A stretch of 64,000 nucleotides of DNA from assembly GCA_022772675.1 (NCBI GenBank), contig JALEZW010000031.1:1-64000 (forward strand). Reading direction: 5' to 3'. The position numbers were made by a program, and so were the translations under genes. The notes under the pieces are model-generated. The model made no database searches. It saw only the letters and a list, made by a program, of their open reading frames with translations, and had not been told where the DNA came from. Within the stretch, counting starts at the first letter, position 1; every line of letters begins with the position of its first letter. This document shows, piece after piece, positions 43,041 through 52,584 of this stretch. Source of the DNA: Agathobacter sp. GTDB taxonomy: Bacteria; Bacillota; Clostridia; Lachnospirales; Lachnospiraceae.

Positions 43041-43172
43041 ACCCTATCTACAGGAATAACAATCCAACGTAGCAAGAATGCCGAATTTTTCTTAAGAAAA
43101 ATTTGCATAGGTGCAATTGCAAGCTGTTTTTATAAGGTTTTAATTGCTGTCAAATGCTTTTGACACCATCAA
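43041..43172. repeat. repeated segment B, left and right halves together
   Basis: About 130 bp containing close copies of segment A (38822-38860) at its left and segment C (40654-40699) at its right, only ~40 bp apart. The right end contains a weaker palindrome TGTCAAA-TGC-TTTTGACA. No gene is visible inside. The rest of the 42,924-43,290 interval is AT-rich and without support for a gene. Confidence 0.55.
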
Positions 43173-43290
43173 GATTATAATACTCATAAAATTTACATTT
43201 TTTTTACTGATAAATAATTTTAATTTTACATGATTTTATTACACTAAATAATAAATATTATAATCTGAAAATGTACACGAAAGGATAGTA

Positions 43291-43617
43291 ATGATAGTTA
43301 TAACTCTTCAGCAATTTTTTATATTATTATGGATTTTTTGTATAGTTAAAGTGATATTACATGGGTTTAGAATTAATATTATCGGAATATCCATGGATAA
43401 ATATTTTTATAAGTATAATTTATCTGATAAAAATACGATTAAAGAATATCATAAGGGAAGATGTATTAGATCTTTTATTATTTTAATTCTTGATACAATA
43501 ACTCTAATAATATCATATAATTGTAGTGTAGACATAGCAACCGGATTTATGATAATATCAACAATAATAGCTGTGATAATTCAATTTATTTTTCAAACTC
43601 ATCCTCGTGCTTCTTGA
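43291..43617 (+). CDS. small membrane protein of unknown function
   Basis: A 108-residue protein with three likely membrane spans (FFILLWIFCIVKVILHGF, SFIILILDTITLIISY, IATGFMIISTIIAVIIQFIF) separated by a Lys/Tyr-rich cytoplasmic-type loop (MDKYFYKYNLSDKNTIKEY). It is markedly more AT-rich than the neighbouring core genes. AAAGGA precedes the ATG. Its 3' end overlaps the His-rich frame on the other strand by 32 bp. Not recognised; could be a recent acquisition. Confidence 0.55.
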   Translation: MIVITLQQFFILLWIFCIVKVILHGFRINIIGISMDKYFYKYNLSDKNTIKEYHKGRCIRSFIILILDTITLIISYNCSVDIATGFMIISTIIAVIIQFIFQTHPRAS

Positions 43618-43858
43618 AAAAGCCATAAAAATATCTCACATGCCTATGTTCTTCTGTTTTCACGAAATGATTATGCTCATGTTCGTGCGTTATTATATGA
43701 GTATGTGTGGTACCATCATGGGTATGTCTAATCGTATGAACATGTTTATGAGAATGACGCTTCACCATCAATGTCATTAACTTAAGCAGATTCTCGTGAA
43801 AAATCGGGGTTCTGCTTTTTTCTACCCCTAACAAAAATTTTTCAAAAGTACTTGACAA
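43586..43858 (-). pseudogene. His-rich protein, probably 5' truncated at a group II intron end
   Basis: A 90-codon frame from a TTG whose C-terminal half is strikingly histidine-rich (RHSHKHVHTIRHTHDGTTHT, HIITHEHEHNHF, EEHRHVRYFYGFF). Such HxH strings bind Ni, Co, Cu or Zn and occur in metal chaperones and transporters. The frame starts exactly where the group II intron 3' sequence ends and lacks a ribosome binding site, so the native start is probably lost. Function unknown. Confidence 0.45.
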
Positions 43859-43952
43859 GCCGCGCCAAATCGGGTAGGAGGCTAACCATTAGTTGATTAG
43901 CCGACCTCTCACACCACCGTGCGTACGGTTCCGTACACGGCGGTTCCTTAGT
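43859..43952 (-). mobile_element. group II intron, 3' end fragment
   Basis: On the minus strand the sequence GAACCGCCGTGTACGGAACC, then CGTACGCACGGTGGTGTGAG, then AGGTCGGCTAATC...GATTAGCC-type hairpin and CCTCCTACCCGATT has the typical look of domains IV-VI of a bacterial group II intron. No maturase (LtrA) gene is present; at most a short tail (GYTSMLDYYLIVYE) lies upstream. The copy is therefore a non-mobile 3' remnant. Confidence 0.65.
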
Positions 43953-43976
43953 TTTCATAAACTATCAGATAGTAGT

Positions 43977-44116
43977 CAAGCATGGAGGTATATCCTGGCT
44001 TGGCTATTATTTTGTTTGATAAGACTTGGTTTAAGGCTTTCGCCCTTCTCATATCCTTTATCTTTCCAAGCCTCAACAAATGCTTTTGCTGCTGCTTTTT
44101 GTTCATTAACAGTCAT
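43977..44116 (-). pseudogene. N-terminal stub of a type IIG / MmeI-like DNA methyltransferase
   Basis: A 46-codon frame starting MTVNEQKAAAKAFVEAWKDK then GYEKGES, the usual opening of large class I SAM-dependent DNA methyltransferase/restriction proteins of the MmeI kind; the similarity stops after KGES, and the frame ends soon in unrelated sequence that leads into the group II intron fragment. More than 800 residues are missing. A second short frame just upstream (44220 to about 44134, starting MKQEGIIVMPPKAVLD) may be another remnant. Confidence 0.5.
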
Positions 44117-44317
44117 TTACCCTTTTCCCATTCCTATATTTCATTATATGTCTCTGCTGGAGCCTTCGTTGTATCTAAAACAGCCTTAGGCGGCATTACA
44201 ATAATCCCTTCTTGCTTCATAATTTTCTCACTTTATTATAGCAGAAACACTCTAATATTACATACCCGTTTTCTGCAATGCATTTCATGCGTTAATCAAT
44301 CCGTCCCTTTTGCTACT

Positions 44318-44355
44318 AAAAAAGTACAGAACAAAATCAAACTTTTGTTCTGTAC
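44318..44355 (-). terminator. terminator of the polysaccharide deacetylase gene
   Basis: Perfect stem GTACAGAACAAAA / TTTTGTTCTGTAC, six-base loop, followed by T6 on the minus strand. Confidence 0.9.
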
Positions 44356-44365
44356 CCACGTTTTA

Positions 44366-45772
44366 TTATTTCGTAAATTTAAAGTAGGATTGATTTTTCT
44401 TCATCCCGCCCCGGCACTCCGCCAGTTCACTGACCGTAACAAGCTGATAGCCTCTGTCAATCAATGTGGGAACAATGGTCGCTGCCGCATCGCAGGCGGC
44501 ACTGTGAAGATCATGCATCAAAATGATATCCCCATCATGAACATGATTTAATACTGCACTGGTGGTCTGGGAAGAGCTTCTCGTCTTCCAGTCCAGGGTA
44601 TCCACTGACCAGATTATTGCCGGCATACCAAGGTTAGATTTGGAAGTACTGTTAATTCCTCCTCCCGGTGGACGCATGACCACCGGATTCCCACCCGTGA
44701 CCTTCTTCACTGCTGCATTTGTTTTGGAAATCTGTTTTTTCAGTTCACTGCTGCTTATTCTTGTGATTGTCTTGTGATCATAGGTATGGTTTCCAATCTC
44801 ACACCCTAAATTAAATTCACGTTTAATGGTTCCCGAATACTGGGAAACACGGCTTCCCACCACAAAGAAAGTCGCCACTGCATCATACTTTTCCAGTGTA
44901 TCCAACAGCTTCGGTGTATAGATTGAGGGTCCATCATCATAGGTAAGTGCAACCATCTTTTTATTCTTGTCGATTTTTCTCTCCAGTACGCCCTTTTCGT
45001 TGAATTTACACAGATAATGAGAAATATTCTGTTTTCCCGTAACCATTTTCCCACTCTTTTGGGAAAAATAAAACTGTTTTTTCTCTATGGTTTTCCAGCC
45101 TGTTTCCATTTTTCCGTTTGAAGCAAAATAATAATAACTGTCCTTTACTTTCTTTTTTCCGGTATATGCCTTTCCACTCTTCTCAGAAAAATAATATTTT
45201 CTGCCACCGATTTTCTTCCACCCAGTCTGCATTTCTCCTGTCTTTGAAAAATAATAATATCCATTTTTTATCTTTTTCTTTCCGGTATAGGCCTGACCTG
45301 TTTTAGGTGAAAAATAGCATTTTCTTTTCCCTATCTTTTTCCATCCTGTCTGCATCTTTCCATCTTTCGAAAAATAGAAATAGTTATTCTTTATTTTCTG
45401 AAGTCCCGTATAAGCATTTCCGTTTTTAGCAAAATAATACTTATTCCCTTTTATCGTTTTCCAACTGTTTTTCAATTTTATACCATCTATGTAATAGGAA
45501 TAAGTTCCATCCGAATTTTTCTCAAGTCCCTGCTGGGCAGGTTTTGGCTTATTTTCAGGCTTCTCTGTTGGTTTCTCCCCTGGTTCCTCTGGAATTTCTG
45601 TCCCCGGCTGCTCCGTGCTTTCTGTTTCTGTCACTTCTGTTTCATCAATTTTCGTTTCCGAAGAACCAGGCATAATATCTGTCTGCTGCGCATGCAGCAA
45701 TCCAGCTCCCTCTGATGTAACTACCAGAGTACATACAGATAATACTGCAAGCCATCGTAATCCCTTTTTCAT
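44366..45772 (-). CDS. secreted polysaccharide deacetylase with cell-wall-binding repeats
   Basis: A 468-residue exported protein: signal peptide (WLAVLSVCTLVVTSEGAGLL, then HAQ), a Thr/Glu/Pro-rich linker, about eight cell-wall-binding half repeats of the form GWKKIGxRKYYF / GYYYFSKTGEMQTGWK (residues ~90-265), then a NodB deacetylase domain with VALTYDDGPS, GNHTYDH, VMRPPGGG, WSVDTLDWK and ILMHDLH. The metal-binding Asp and two His of CE4 enzymes are visible. It likely deacetylates peptidoglycan or a similar glycan on the cell surface. The TYDDGP form replaces the common TFDDGP. Confidence 0.93.
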   Translation of the reverse strand: MKKGLRWLAVLSVCTLVVTSEGAGLLHAQQTDIMPGSSETKIDETEVTETESTEQPGTEIPEEPGEKPTEKPENKPKPAQQGLEKNSDGTYSYYIDGIKLKNSWKTIKGNKYYFAKNGNAYTGLQKIKNNYFYFSKDGKMQTGWKKIGKRKCYFSPKTGQAYTGKKKIKNGYYYFSKTGEMQTGWKKIGGRKYYFSEKSGKAYTGKKKVKDSYYYFASNGKMETGWKTIEKKQFYFSQKSGKMVTGKQNISHYLCKFNEKGVLERKIDKNKKMVALTYDDGPSIYTPKLLDTLEKYDAVATFFVVGSRVSQYSGTIKREFNLGCEIGNHTYDHKTITRISSSELKKQISKTNAAVKKVTGGNPVVMRPPGGGINSTSKSNLGMPAIIWSVDTLDWKTRSSSQTTSAVLNHVHDGDIILMHDLHSAACDAAATIVPTLIDRGYQLVTVSELAECRGGMKKNQSYFKFTK

Positions 45773-45841
45773 TTTCTCCTTTAAATAAACTGTATATTAA
45801 TCATATGTTCTCTTATTGTAACTATTTAGAACCTCTTATGT

Positions 45842-45886
45842 AAAACAACAACAAGAGGCTAAGCATATCTGCCACACCTCTTGTTG
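45842..45886 (-). terminator. terminator of secA
   Basis: CAACAAGAGG / CCTCTTGTTG stem with an 18-base loop, then TGTTTTA on the minus strand, 39 nt past the secA stop. Confidence 0.75.
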
Positions 45887-45924
45887 CTATGTCATCCGTA
45901 CAGCGCATCGCTGTTATATCTTCA

Positions 45925-48495
45925 TTAAATTTTTCTTCCACAGCACTGTTTATATTTCTTTCCGCTTCCGCATGGACATGGATCATTCGGATAAATTTTT
46001 GCATGTTCACGTCTCTTCGGTGCATTCGGCTCGCTGGCATCCTTATTGGTTCCCGTCACCTGAGCCACCTGCTCACGCTCTACCTTCTGCTCTACCTGAA
46101 CATGGAAGAGAAGACGAACGGTATCCTCCTGAATTGCAGCTATCATCTCATCAAACATATCAAAGCCGGCCATCTTGTACTCCACCAGCGGATCCCTCTG
46201 GCCATATGCCTGAAGTCCAATACCCTGACGAAGCTGGTCCATATCATCAATATGATCCATCCACTTACGGTCAATGACTTTAAGAAGGACCACCCGCTCC
46301 AGTTCACGGAACTGTTCAATCTCAGGGAACTCTGTTTCCTTTGCCTCATATAAAAGCACTGCCTGTTCTTTTAAATGCTGTTTTAATTCTTTTGCATTCT
46401 TGATATCCGAAATATTTTCCTCTGTCACAGGCTCCAGTGGAATAATCGGAAGAAGCAGCTCATTTAACTCATTTAAATCCCACTCTTCCCGCGGAATCTC
46501 GCCGGAAATACAGGTATCCACTGCCTTCTCCACTTGTTCCTGAATCATCTTGAAAATTGCATCCCGCATACTTTCTCCATTCAATACGGACATACGCTCT
46601 TTGTAGATGATTTCTCTCTGGTCATTGTTTACCTGATCGTACTCTAACAGATTTTTACGAATACCATAGTTGTTGTACTCAATCTTCTCCTGTGCCTTCT
46701 GGATGGCGGAAGTGAGCATCTTGTGCTGGATCTGCTCGCCTTCCGGAACTCCCAGTGCCGTAAATACGGACATTAACTTCTCAGAACCAAACAGACGCAT
46801 CAGGTCATCTTCCAGAGAAATAAAGAACTGGGACTCACCCGGATCTCCCTGTCTTCCGGCACGTCCGCGCAGCTGGTTGTCAATTCGTCTGGACTCATGA
46901 CGCTCGGTACCGATAATTTTAAGTCCGCCGGCCTCCCGCGCAGCCTCATCCAGTTTAATATCAGTTCCTCGTCCGGCCATGTTTGTGGCAATGGTAACAG
47001 CACCATGCTGTCCGGCCTGCGCAACAATCTCGGCTTCCTGCTCATGAAATTTCGCATTCAGTACCGTATGCTTGATTCCCTCACGCTTTAACATTCCGCT
47101 GATCAACTCGGAAGTTTCAATCGTAATGGTACCTACCAGTACCGGCTGTCCCTTTTCGTTGGCAGCTTTTACTTCATCCACAACAGCCTTAAACTTTTCT
47201 TTCTTTGTCTTATAAACTGCATCCTGGTGATCCACACGGGCAATAGGACGGTTTGTAGGAATCTCGATTACGTCCATTCCGTAGATATCGCGGAACTCCT
47301 TCTCCTCCGTAAGAGCGGTACCGGTCATACCTGCTTTCTTTTCAAATTTATTAAAGAAATTCTGGAAAGTAATTGTCGCTAATGTCTTGCTCTCTCTCTT
47401 TACCTTGACATGTTCCTTCGCCTCAATAGCCTGATGCAGTCCATCGGAATAACGGCGCCCCGGCATGATACGTCCGGTAAACTCGTCAACAATGAGAACC
47501 TGATCATCCTTTACTACATAATCCTGATCACGGAACATAAGGTAATGGGCACGCAGCGCAAGAATCACATTATGCTGAATCTCAAGGTTCTCCGGATCCG
47601 CAAGGTTATCAATATGGAAGAACTTCTCAACCCGCTCCACACCCTGCTGGGTAAGATTGATTACCTTATCCTTCTCGTTTACGATAAAGTCTCCGGTCTC
47701 CTCCTGCTCGACACCCATGATGGCATCCATCTTGGAATACTCCGGAACATCCTCACCTCTGGTCAGCTGCTGTGCCAGAATATCACAGGCCTCATACAGT
47801 TTGGTGGACTTGCCGCTCTGTCCGGAAATAATAAGAGGAGTACGTGCCTCATCAATTAAAACAGAGTCAACCTCATCAATAATGGCATAGTGCAGACCGC
47901 GCTGTACCAGCTGTTCCTTATAGATAACCATGTTATCCCGCAGATAATCAAATCCAAGTTCATTATTTGTGATATATGTAATATCACAGTTATAGGCATC
48001 ACGTCGCTCGTCATTGCTCATATCATTAAGCACAACGCCGACTGTCAATCCAAGAAATTCATGGACCTGTCCCATCCACTCGGAGTCACGCTTTGCCAGG
48101 TAATCATTTACCGTAACGATACAGACACCCTTTCCTTCCAGGGCATTTAAATAAGCCGGAAGTGTGGAAACCAGTGTTTTTCCTTCGCCTGTTTTCATCT
48201 CGGCAATACGTCCCTGATGCAGGATAATACCACCGATAATCTGTACTCTGTAATGTTCCATTCCAAGGACTCTTCTCGCTGCCTCACGTACCGTGGCATA
48301 TGCCTCCGGAAGCAGATCGTCTAATGTCTCACCCTTCTCCAGTCTGTCCTTGTACTCTTTAGTCTTTCCCTTTAACTCATCATCGGAGAGAGCCACCATG
48401 GCATCGCGGTAAGACTCCACCTTATCCACGATGGGCATAATTCTTTTCAGCTCCCTCTCGCTGTGTGTACCAAAAATTTTTGTCAATGCACTCAT
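45925..48495 (-). CDS. secA: preprotein translocase ATPase SecA
   Basis: A 856-residue SecA motor. Start at 48495, where TTAGGAGC lies upstream and the protein begins [18 protein letters not shown]; a longer frame to 48564 has no site. Motifs: [20 protein letters not shown] (Walker A), [18 protein letters not shown] (Walker B), [11 protein letters not shown] and [11 protein letters not shown] (motifs V/VI), and the C-terminal zinc-binding tail [13 protein letters not shown]. It drives Sec-dependent protein export. Single secA in this window. Confidence 0.98.
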   Translation of the reverse strand: MSALTKIFGTHSERELKRIMPIVDKVESYRDAMVALSDDELKGKTKEYKDRLEKGETLDDLLPEAYATVREAARRVLGMEHYRVQIIGGIILHQGRIAEMKTGEGKTLVSTLPAYLNALEGKGVCIVTVNDYLAKRDSEWMGQVHEFLGLTVGVVLNDMSNDERRDAYNCDITYITNNELGFDYLRDNMVIYKEQLVQRGLHYAIIDEVDSVLIDEARTPLIISGQSGKSTKLYEACDILAQQLTRGEDVPEYSKMDAIMGVEQEETGDFIVNEKDKVINLTQQGVERVEKFFHIDNLADPENLEIQHNVILALRAHYLMFRDQDYVVKDDQVLIVDEFTGRIMPGRRYSDGLHQAIEAKEHVKVKRESKTLATITFQNFFNKFEKKAGMTGTALTEEKEFRDIYGMDVIEIPTNRPIARVDHQDAVYKTKKEKFKAVVDEVKAANEKGQPVLVGTITIETSELISGMLKREGIKHTVLNAKFHEQEAEIVAQAGQHGAVTIATNMAGRGTDIKLDEAAREAGGLKIIGTERHESRRIDNQLRGRAGRQGDPGESQFFISLEDDLMRLFGSEKLMSVFTALGVPEGEQIQHKMLTSAIQKAQEKIEYNNYGIRKNLLEYDQVNNDQREIIYKERMSVLNGESMRDAIFKMIQEQVEKAVDTCISGEIPREEWDLNELNELLLPIIPLEPVTEENISDIKNAKELKQHLKEQAVLLYEAKETEFPEIEQFRELERVVLLKVIDRKWMDHIDDMDQLRQGIGLQAYGQRDPLVEYKMAGFDMFDEMIAAIQEDTVRLLFHVQVEQKVEREQVAQVTGTNKDASEPNAPKRREHAKIYPNDPCPCGSGKKYKQCCGRKI

Positions 48496-48530
48496 ACTAT
48501 TTTTGCTCCTAACTCGCATAGAATATAGGT

Positions 48531-48559
48531 ATTGTAACACTTTCTCTTTTTTTACACAA
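48531..48559 (-). promoter_or_regulatory. sigma-A promoter of secA
   Basis: -35 TTGTGT (48554-48559) and -10 TACAAT (48531-48536), 17-bp spacer. Confidence 0.6.
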
Positions 48560-48602
48560 CTCAAAGCCGTAAATGTTTTATAAACTTTTTATGAACATAC
48601 TG

Positions 48603-48631
48603 TTGAAAAAACCGAAATCTGTTGTTAAGAT
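48603..48631 (+). promoter_or_regulatory. sigma-A promoter of the TSCPD protein gene
   Basis: -35 TTGAAA (48603-48608) and -10 TAAGAT (48626-48631), 17-bp spacer, divergent from the secA promoter. Confidence 0.6.
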
Positions 48632-48729
48632 AGGAAATAAGAGTCCCATTGATGCCTGTTTTTCCGGCTCAAATCCCGGGCACCCATAGGGATAAATCAA
48701 CAGATATCACAAAAAGGAGAAATAAAAGC

Positions 48730-48990
48730 ATGTCATATCTTTATAAAACCAAAGGAACCTGTTCCACCCAGATTGAAGTGGATCTGGATGGAAACATCAT
48801 CAAAAATGTCCGTTTTACCGGCGGCTGTGACGGAAACTTAAAGGCAATCCCCCGTCTGGTAGAAGGCATGACTGTGGAGGAAGTGGAAAAACGTATCTCC
48901 GGTATCCACTGTGGTATGAAGAACACATCCTGTGGTGACCAGCTGGCAAAAGCCCTCCGTGCCGCATATGAGGCAGAGTGTAAAAATTAA
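48730..48990 (+). CDS. TSCPD domain protein (TIGR03905-like)
   Basis: An 86-residue protein with the TSCPD signature region NVRFTGGCDGNLKAIPRLVE, GIHCGMKNTSCGDQLAKAL. The cysteines resemble the C-terminal metal-binding part found in some ribonucleotide reductases; stand-alone versions are small uncharacterised proteins common in Clostridia. The ATG at 48730 has AAAAGGAG upstream; a longer frame from 48649 is less likely. Confidence 0.88.
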   Translation: MSYLYKTKGTCSTQIEVDLDGNIIKNVRFTGGCDGNLKAIPRLVEGMTVEEVEKRISGIHCGMKNTSCGDQLAKALRAAYEAECKN

Positions 48991-49094
48991 ATATTGGTTT
49001 ACTTAATCCAGCCATGTTTTCAGCTGTCTGCCCCGTTTTTGTTCCCACATATTTCTGAACATCAAAATTCCGGGTAACTAAATAACTAAATCAG

Positions 49095-49141
49095 AAAGAA
49101 GAGGAATATACGGTTTTCCCAGTATATCCCTCTTCTTTATT
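49095..49141. terminator. bidirectional terminator between TSCPD gene and dpaB
   Basis: AAAGAAGAGGAATATAC pairs with GTATATCCCTCTTCTTT (one mismatch) across a ten-base loop. Confidence 0.85.
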
Positions 49142-49167
49142 TATATCAGGAAATCCGCAGTACTCAT

Positions 49168-49746
49168 TTACAAAATAACCGGCTGAAGCTGTTTCCCATC
49201 CAGTGCCGCCTCAATGGTTTCCGGCAGAAGCTCCATCTTCGCCACCATGGAGTTTGGTTTCTTTTCAAAATTATCCTGGGAAAATGGCACAAAATAAATA
49301 TTCTTCATGTTCATCAACATCCCAATTGTCTTAAAATTAGCTCCCAATGCATCATTCGTGGAAATTGCAATGACAAGGGGTTTCAAATTTCTAAGATGGG
49401 CTTTCGCAGCCATTAAAACCGGCGTGTCAACGATTCCGTTTGCAAGCTTTGCCGCAGAATTCCCGGTACAGGGTGCAATCACCATAATATCCAGACAGCT
49501 TTTCGGACCAATGGGTTCTGCTTCCGGAATTGTTTTAATCCCCGGATTCCCTGTGATTTCACAGATTTCTTTTACAAACTCATCTGCCTTCCCAAATCTG
49601 GTATCACAGGTCTGTGCCTGATAAGAAAAGATGGGAACAATGTTCGCCCCCATCTCAGTCAGACGTATCACTTCTTTCTTTGTTTTTTCGAATGTGCAAA
49701 AGGAGCCCGTAATTCCATATCCTATATTACGATTTGATAAACCCAT
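49168..49746 (-). CDS. dpaB: dipicolinate synthase subunit B
   Basis: A 192-residue flavoprotein-like subunit (SpoVFB family): YGITGSFCTFEKTKKEVIRL, GANIVPIFSYQAQTCDTRFG, DIMVIAPCTGNSAAKLANGI and NDALGANFKTIG are characteristic. With DpaA it converts dihydrodipicolinate into dipicolinic acid in the mother cell, which is loaded into the spore core. It overlaps dpaA by 25 bp, with AGGAGAAGG upstream of the ATG. Its presence indicates an endospore-forming organism. Confidence 0.95.
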   Translation of the reverse strand: MGLSNRNIGYGITGSFCTFEKTKKEVIRLTEMGANIVPIFSYQAQTCDTRFGKADEFVKEICEITGNPGIKTIPEAEPIGPKSCLDIMVIAPCTGNSAAKLANGIVDTPVLMAAKAHLRNLKPLVIAISTNDALGANFKTIGMLMNMKNIYFVPFSQDNFEKKPNSMVAKMELLPETIEAALDGKQLQPVIL

Positions 49747-50588
49747 TCCTTCTCCTCTTTTCTTTCCCTACCGATTTTTCCATGTTCCAATATCGCATCT
49801 GCAAGAACCTTTGCACTGCTTTTCGTTGTGTAGATTCCCGGCAGCCCCAGTGCCGCCACAACTTTAATTCCATATGCCTCTGCCGCTATAAGATCAGTTC
49901 CTCCCGGTCTTGAAGCAATATCTATAATGACCGTATCCGGATGCATCTCTTTGATCATGGGTTCCCGGATTACCAGTGCCGGAACTGTATTCACCACAAT
50001 TCTTGCTCCGTATGCCTCATCCGGCCCATAAGAAAAATCCACCGCCTCGTGGCCTTCTGTCCTTGCCAGCCGCCTTGCTTCCACGCTTCTCGCCAGAACC
50101 GTCACCTTTGCCCCCATGGCCAGAAGTAAATTCGAGATTTCTCTTCCACATTTTCCATAGCCGCAGACTATGATTTTCTGTTCCCGGATTACATAGTCAC
50201 TGTACTTCAATATTTCCGCAACTGTCGCCTCTGCGGTAATGCATGCATTCCGGTGTACCACCGTGGCATCTTTCATCAAATCATAATATTCTACCTCCGC
50301 ATCCTCGCAGCGCTGCCTCCACTCCGGTCCGAAAATCCCCCCATAGAGTGTCCAGTTCTTCCCACATCCTTTTGTTAAATACTCTTTCAACAATTCATCT
50401 ACATCTTGGTTTTTTCCAATCTTTGTAACAGGAATTGGTAATACAAGATACCTGCTGTCCATCAGTACCCCAGCTTCTTCCTGTCTGATGCCGCGCCTCC
50501 AGTCCAGTGTCTGTTTCTTTCCCGGAAGGAAGGCAGCCAGATTGCTTTGTCTTTTATCCGTGACAAAAATTACGGTATTTCCGGTCAT
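49722..50588 (-). CDS. dpaA: dipicolinate synthase subunit A
   Basis: A 288-residue NAD(P)-binding subunit (SpoVFA family): N-terminal MTGNTVIFVTDKRQSNLAAF, the Rossmann motif KIIVCGYGKCGREISNLL and DIASRPGGTDLIAAEAYGIK. The ATG at 50588 with GGGAGCG upstream is preferred; the frame is open 50 codons further up but without similarity. Cotranscription with lysC is likely: both lie on the same strand 76 nt apart. Confidence 0.95.
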   Translation of the reverse strand: MTGNTVIFVTDKRQSNLAAFLPGKKQTLDWRRGIRQEEAGVLMDSRYLVLPIPVTKIGKNQDVDELLKEYLTKGCGKNWTLYGGIFGPEWRQRCEDAEVEYYDLMKDATVVHRNACITAEATVAEILKYSDYVIREQKIIVCGYGKCGREISNLLLAMGAKVTVLARSVEARRLARTEGHEAVDFSYGPDEAYGARIVVNTVPALVIREPMIKEMHPDTVIIDIASRPGGTDLIAAEAYGIKVVAALGLPGIYTTKSSAKVLADAILEHGKIGRERKEEKEWVYQIVI

Positions 50589-50664
50589 ATAAAAACGCTC
50601 CCTTCCATATAAGATATGAAAGAAAGCGTTTCTGTGTTCGTCTATCTCTGTATAATTCCTGTTT

Positions 50665-51984
50665 TTATAAGCGTGTTTCAACAAAAATATCATAGATTGC
50701 CTTAATGGCATTTTCAAAATCATCATTGCTGACACCAATAATGATGTTAAGCTCGGATGAGCCCTGATCGATCATTTTTACATTGATATTGGCATGTGCC
50801 AGTGCAGAAAAAATTCTTCCCGCAGTACCACGGTTGGACTTCATTCCACGTCCTACCACCGCAATCAGTCCCAGGTCCGCTTCCAGTTCTATCACATCCG
50901 GATGGGTCAGGCGGCGGATAGAACTGATTACCTGCTGTTCCTTCCCCTCAAATTCCTCCTGATGCACAAACACAGTCATGGTATCAATACCGGACGGCAT
51001 ATGCTCGATGGAAATCCCATTTTCCTCAAAGGCCTGTAATGCCTTGCGGCAGAATCCCACCTCTGAATTCATCATATCCTTATCAATGCTGACGGCAACA
51101 AAGCCCTTCTTGCCTGCAATTCCTGTAATGGTATATTCCGGTTTCTGGCAGGTACTCTCTACGATTAAGGTACCCTCAGCCTCCGGATCATTGGTGTTAC
51201 GGATATTAATGGGAATACCGGCCTTACGAACCGGAAATACAGCATCCTCATGAAGGACAGATGCTCCCATGTAGGAAAGCTCACGCAGTTCGCGGTAGGT
51301 AATGACACGAATTGGCTCCGGATTCTCAATAATCCGCGGATCAGCTACAAGGCAGCCGGATACATCGGTCCAGTTCTCATATAAACTTGCGTGGCATGCC
51401 TTTGCAACAATAGAACCTGTAATATCTGATCCTCCACGGGAAAATGTCTTGACATTTCCCTCCGGGTCAGATCCGTAAAATCCCGGAATGACAGCCTTTT
51501 CACATTTTTCCAGTTTCTTTGAAAGGATCTTGTCCGTTTTATCCGGATCAAAATTTCCCTCTTCATCAAAGAAAATAACTGTTGCAGAATCAATAAATTC
51601 ATAGCCGAGATAGTTAGCCATGATCATGCCATTTAAATATTCTCCACGGGAAGCGGCATAATCCACTCCGATTTTCTTCTTAAAATTCTCGGAAATTTTT
51701 TTAAATTCCTCATCTAATGACATCTTAAGTCCCAGACCGTTAATAATAGAATCATAACGATCCTTTATCTTCATCAGCGGTACACGGAACTCCTCTCCTG
51801 CCTCTGCCTTTGCGTAGCAGCTGTATAACATATCTGTAACCTTAGTGTCCTTGGAATTTCGCTTTCCCGGCGCACTGGGTACCACATACTTTCTGGATTC
51901 ATCCGCTCTGATAATATCTCCTACCTTGGCAAATTGCTCAGCACTTGCAAGAGAACTTCCGCCAAATTTCACTACCTTAACCAT
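50665..51984 (-). CDS. lysC: aspartate kinase
   Basis: A 439-residue aspartokinase, first step of the Lys/Thr/Met/DAP pathway. N-terminal VVKFGGSSLASAEQF, central SRGEYLNG, IPGFYGSDPEGNVKTFSRGG and SDITGS form the kinase; two ACT-like regulatory modules follow (GFVAVSIDKDMMNSEVGF, LIAVVGRGMKSNRGTAG, ANINVKMIDQGSSELN). AAGGAG precedes the ATG. Its position ahead of dpaA-dpaB ties flux into the pathway to dipicolinate formation during sporulation; this is inference from order. Confidence 0.96.
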   Translation of the reverse strand: MVKVVKFGGSSLASAEQFAKVGDIIRADESRKYVVPSAPGKRNSKDTKVTDMLYSCYAKAEAGEEFRVPLMKIKDRYDSIINGLGLKMSLDEEFKKISENFKKKIGVDYAASRGEYLNGMIMANYLGYEFIDSATVIFFDEEGNFDPDKTDKILSKKLEKCEKAVIPGFYGSDPEGNVKTFSRGGSDITGSIVAKACHASLYENWTDVSGCLVADPRIIENPEPIRVITYRELRELSYMGASVLHEDAVFPVRKAGIPINIRNTNDPEAEGTLIVESTCQKPEYTITGIAGKKGFVAVSIDKDMMNSEVGFCRKALQAFEENGISIEHMPSGIDTMTVFVHQEEFEGKEQQVISSIRRLTHPDVIELEADLGLIAVVGRGMKSNRGTAGRIFSALAHANINVKMIDQGSSELNIIIGVSNDDFENAIKAIYDIFVETRL

Positions 51985-52069
51985 TTTTAACTTACTCCTT
52001 CAAATGTAATAACTTTTGTTATTATACTTCCACAGCCTGCTTTCGTCAATTAAATTTCTCAATGTGCGG

Positions 52070-52552
52070 TTATTCCAGATAAAAAACATCGGTCAGAATC
52101 CTGCCTGTAATGCCGTCCACTTCCAAAACTCCATAAGAGGGCGGTATTCCAAGGGGCGGGGCCCCGATACTGCCCGGATTTAAATAGGAAATCCCATTAT
52201 GGTTATCATAGAAAACACAATGGGTATGTCCAAACAGTGCCGCATCCACTTCTCTCTCCTCTGCAGTATATTTTAAATTCATATAACCGGCTTTCACATT
52301 CAGGGTATGTCCGTGACAGATCAAAATTTTCTTTCCCTCCACGAGAAGTATCCTCTCCTGGAATTCCTGCCTGCAGTCACAGTTTCCCGGCACCTGTTCC
52401 ATGGGAATGAATGGAAATTTTCTATGGAGAAGGTCAGCATCCCCCCAGCAGTCCCCCAGATGAATGATCATCTCCGGTGAAGTGTTCCGGACTGCGGTAA
52501 CCATATTATTCAGATTTCCATGCGAATCGCTGAGTACCAGAATTTTTTTCAT
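52070..52552 (-). CDS. YfcE-type metallophosphoesterase
   Basis: About 160 residues from the ATG at 52552 (GGGAG upstream). Calcineurin-like phosphoesterase of the YfcE/MJ0936 family: KILVLSDSHGNLNN, IIHLGDCWGDADLL, VPGNCD, ILICHGHTLNV and GHTHCVFYD, NPGSIGAP carry the metal ligands. Members hydrolyse phosphodiesters such as cyclic nucleotides in vitro; physiological substrate unknown. Transcription from the small Cys-rich gene upstream is probably limited by the terminator between them. Confidence 0.92.
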   Translation of the reverse strand: MKKILVLSDSHGNLNNMVTAVRNTSPEMIIHLGDCWGDADLLHRKFPFIPMEQVPGNCDCRQEFQERILLVEGKKILICHGHTLNVKAGYMNLKYTAEEREVDAALFGHTHCVFYDNHNGISYLNPGSIGAPPLGIPPSYGVLEVDGITGRILTDVFYLE

Positions 52553-52584
52553 GCTTAACTCCCATGTTTTGAACATCGGTCTAT

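Noticed and set aside
51985-52069. Possible lysine riboswitch upstream of aspartokinase
   Set aside because: Only about 85 bases separate lysC from the next gene, too short for a lysine aptamer, and none of its motifs was seen.
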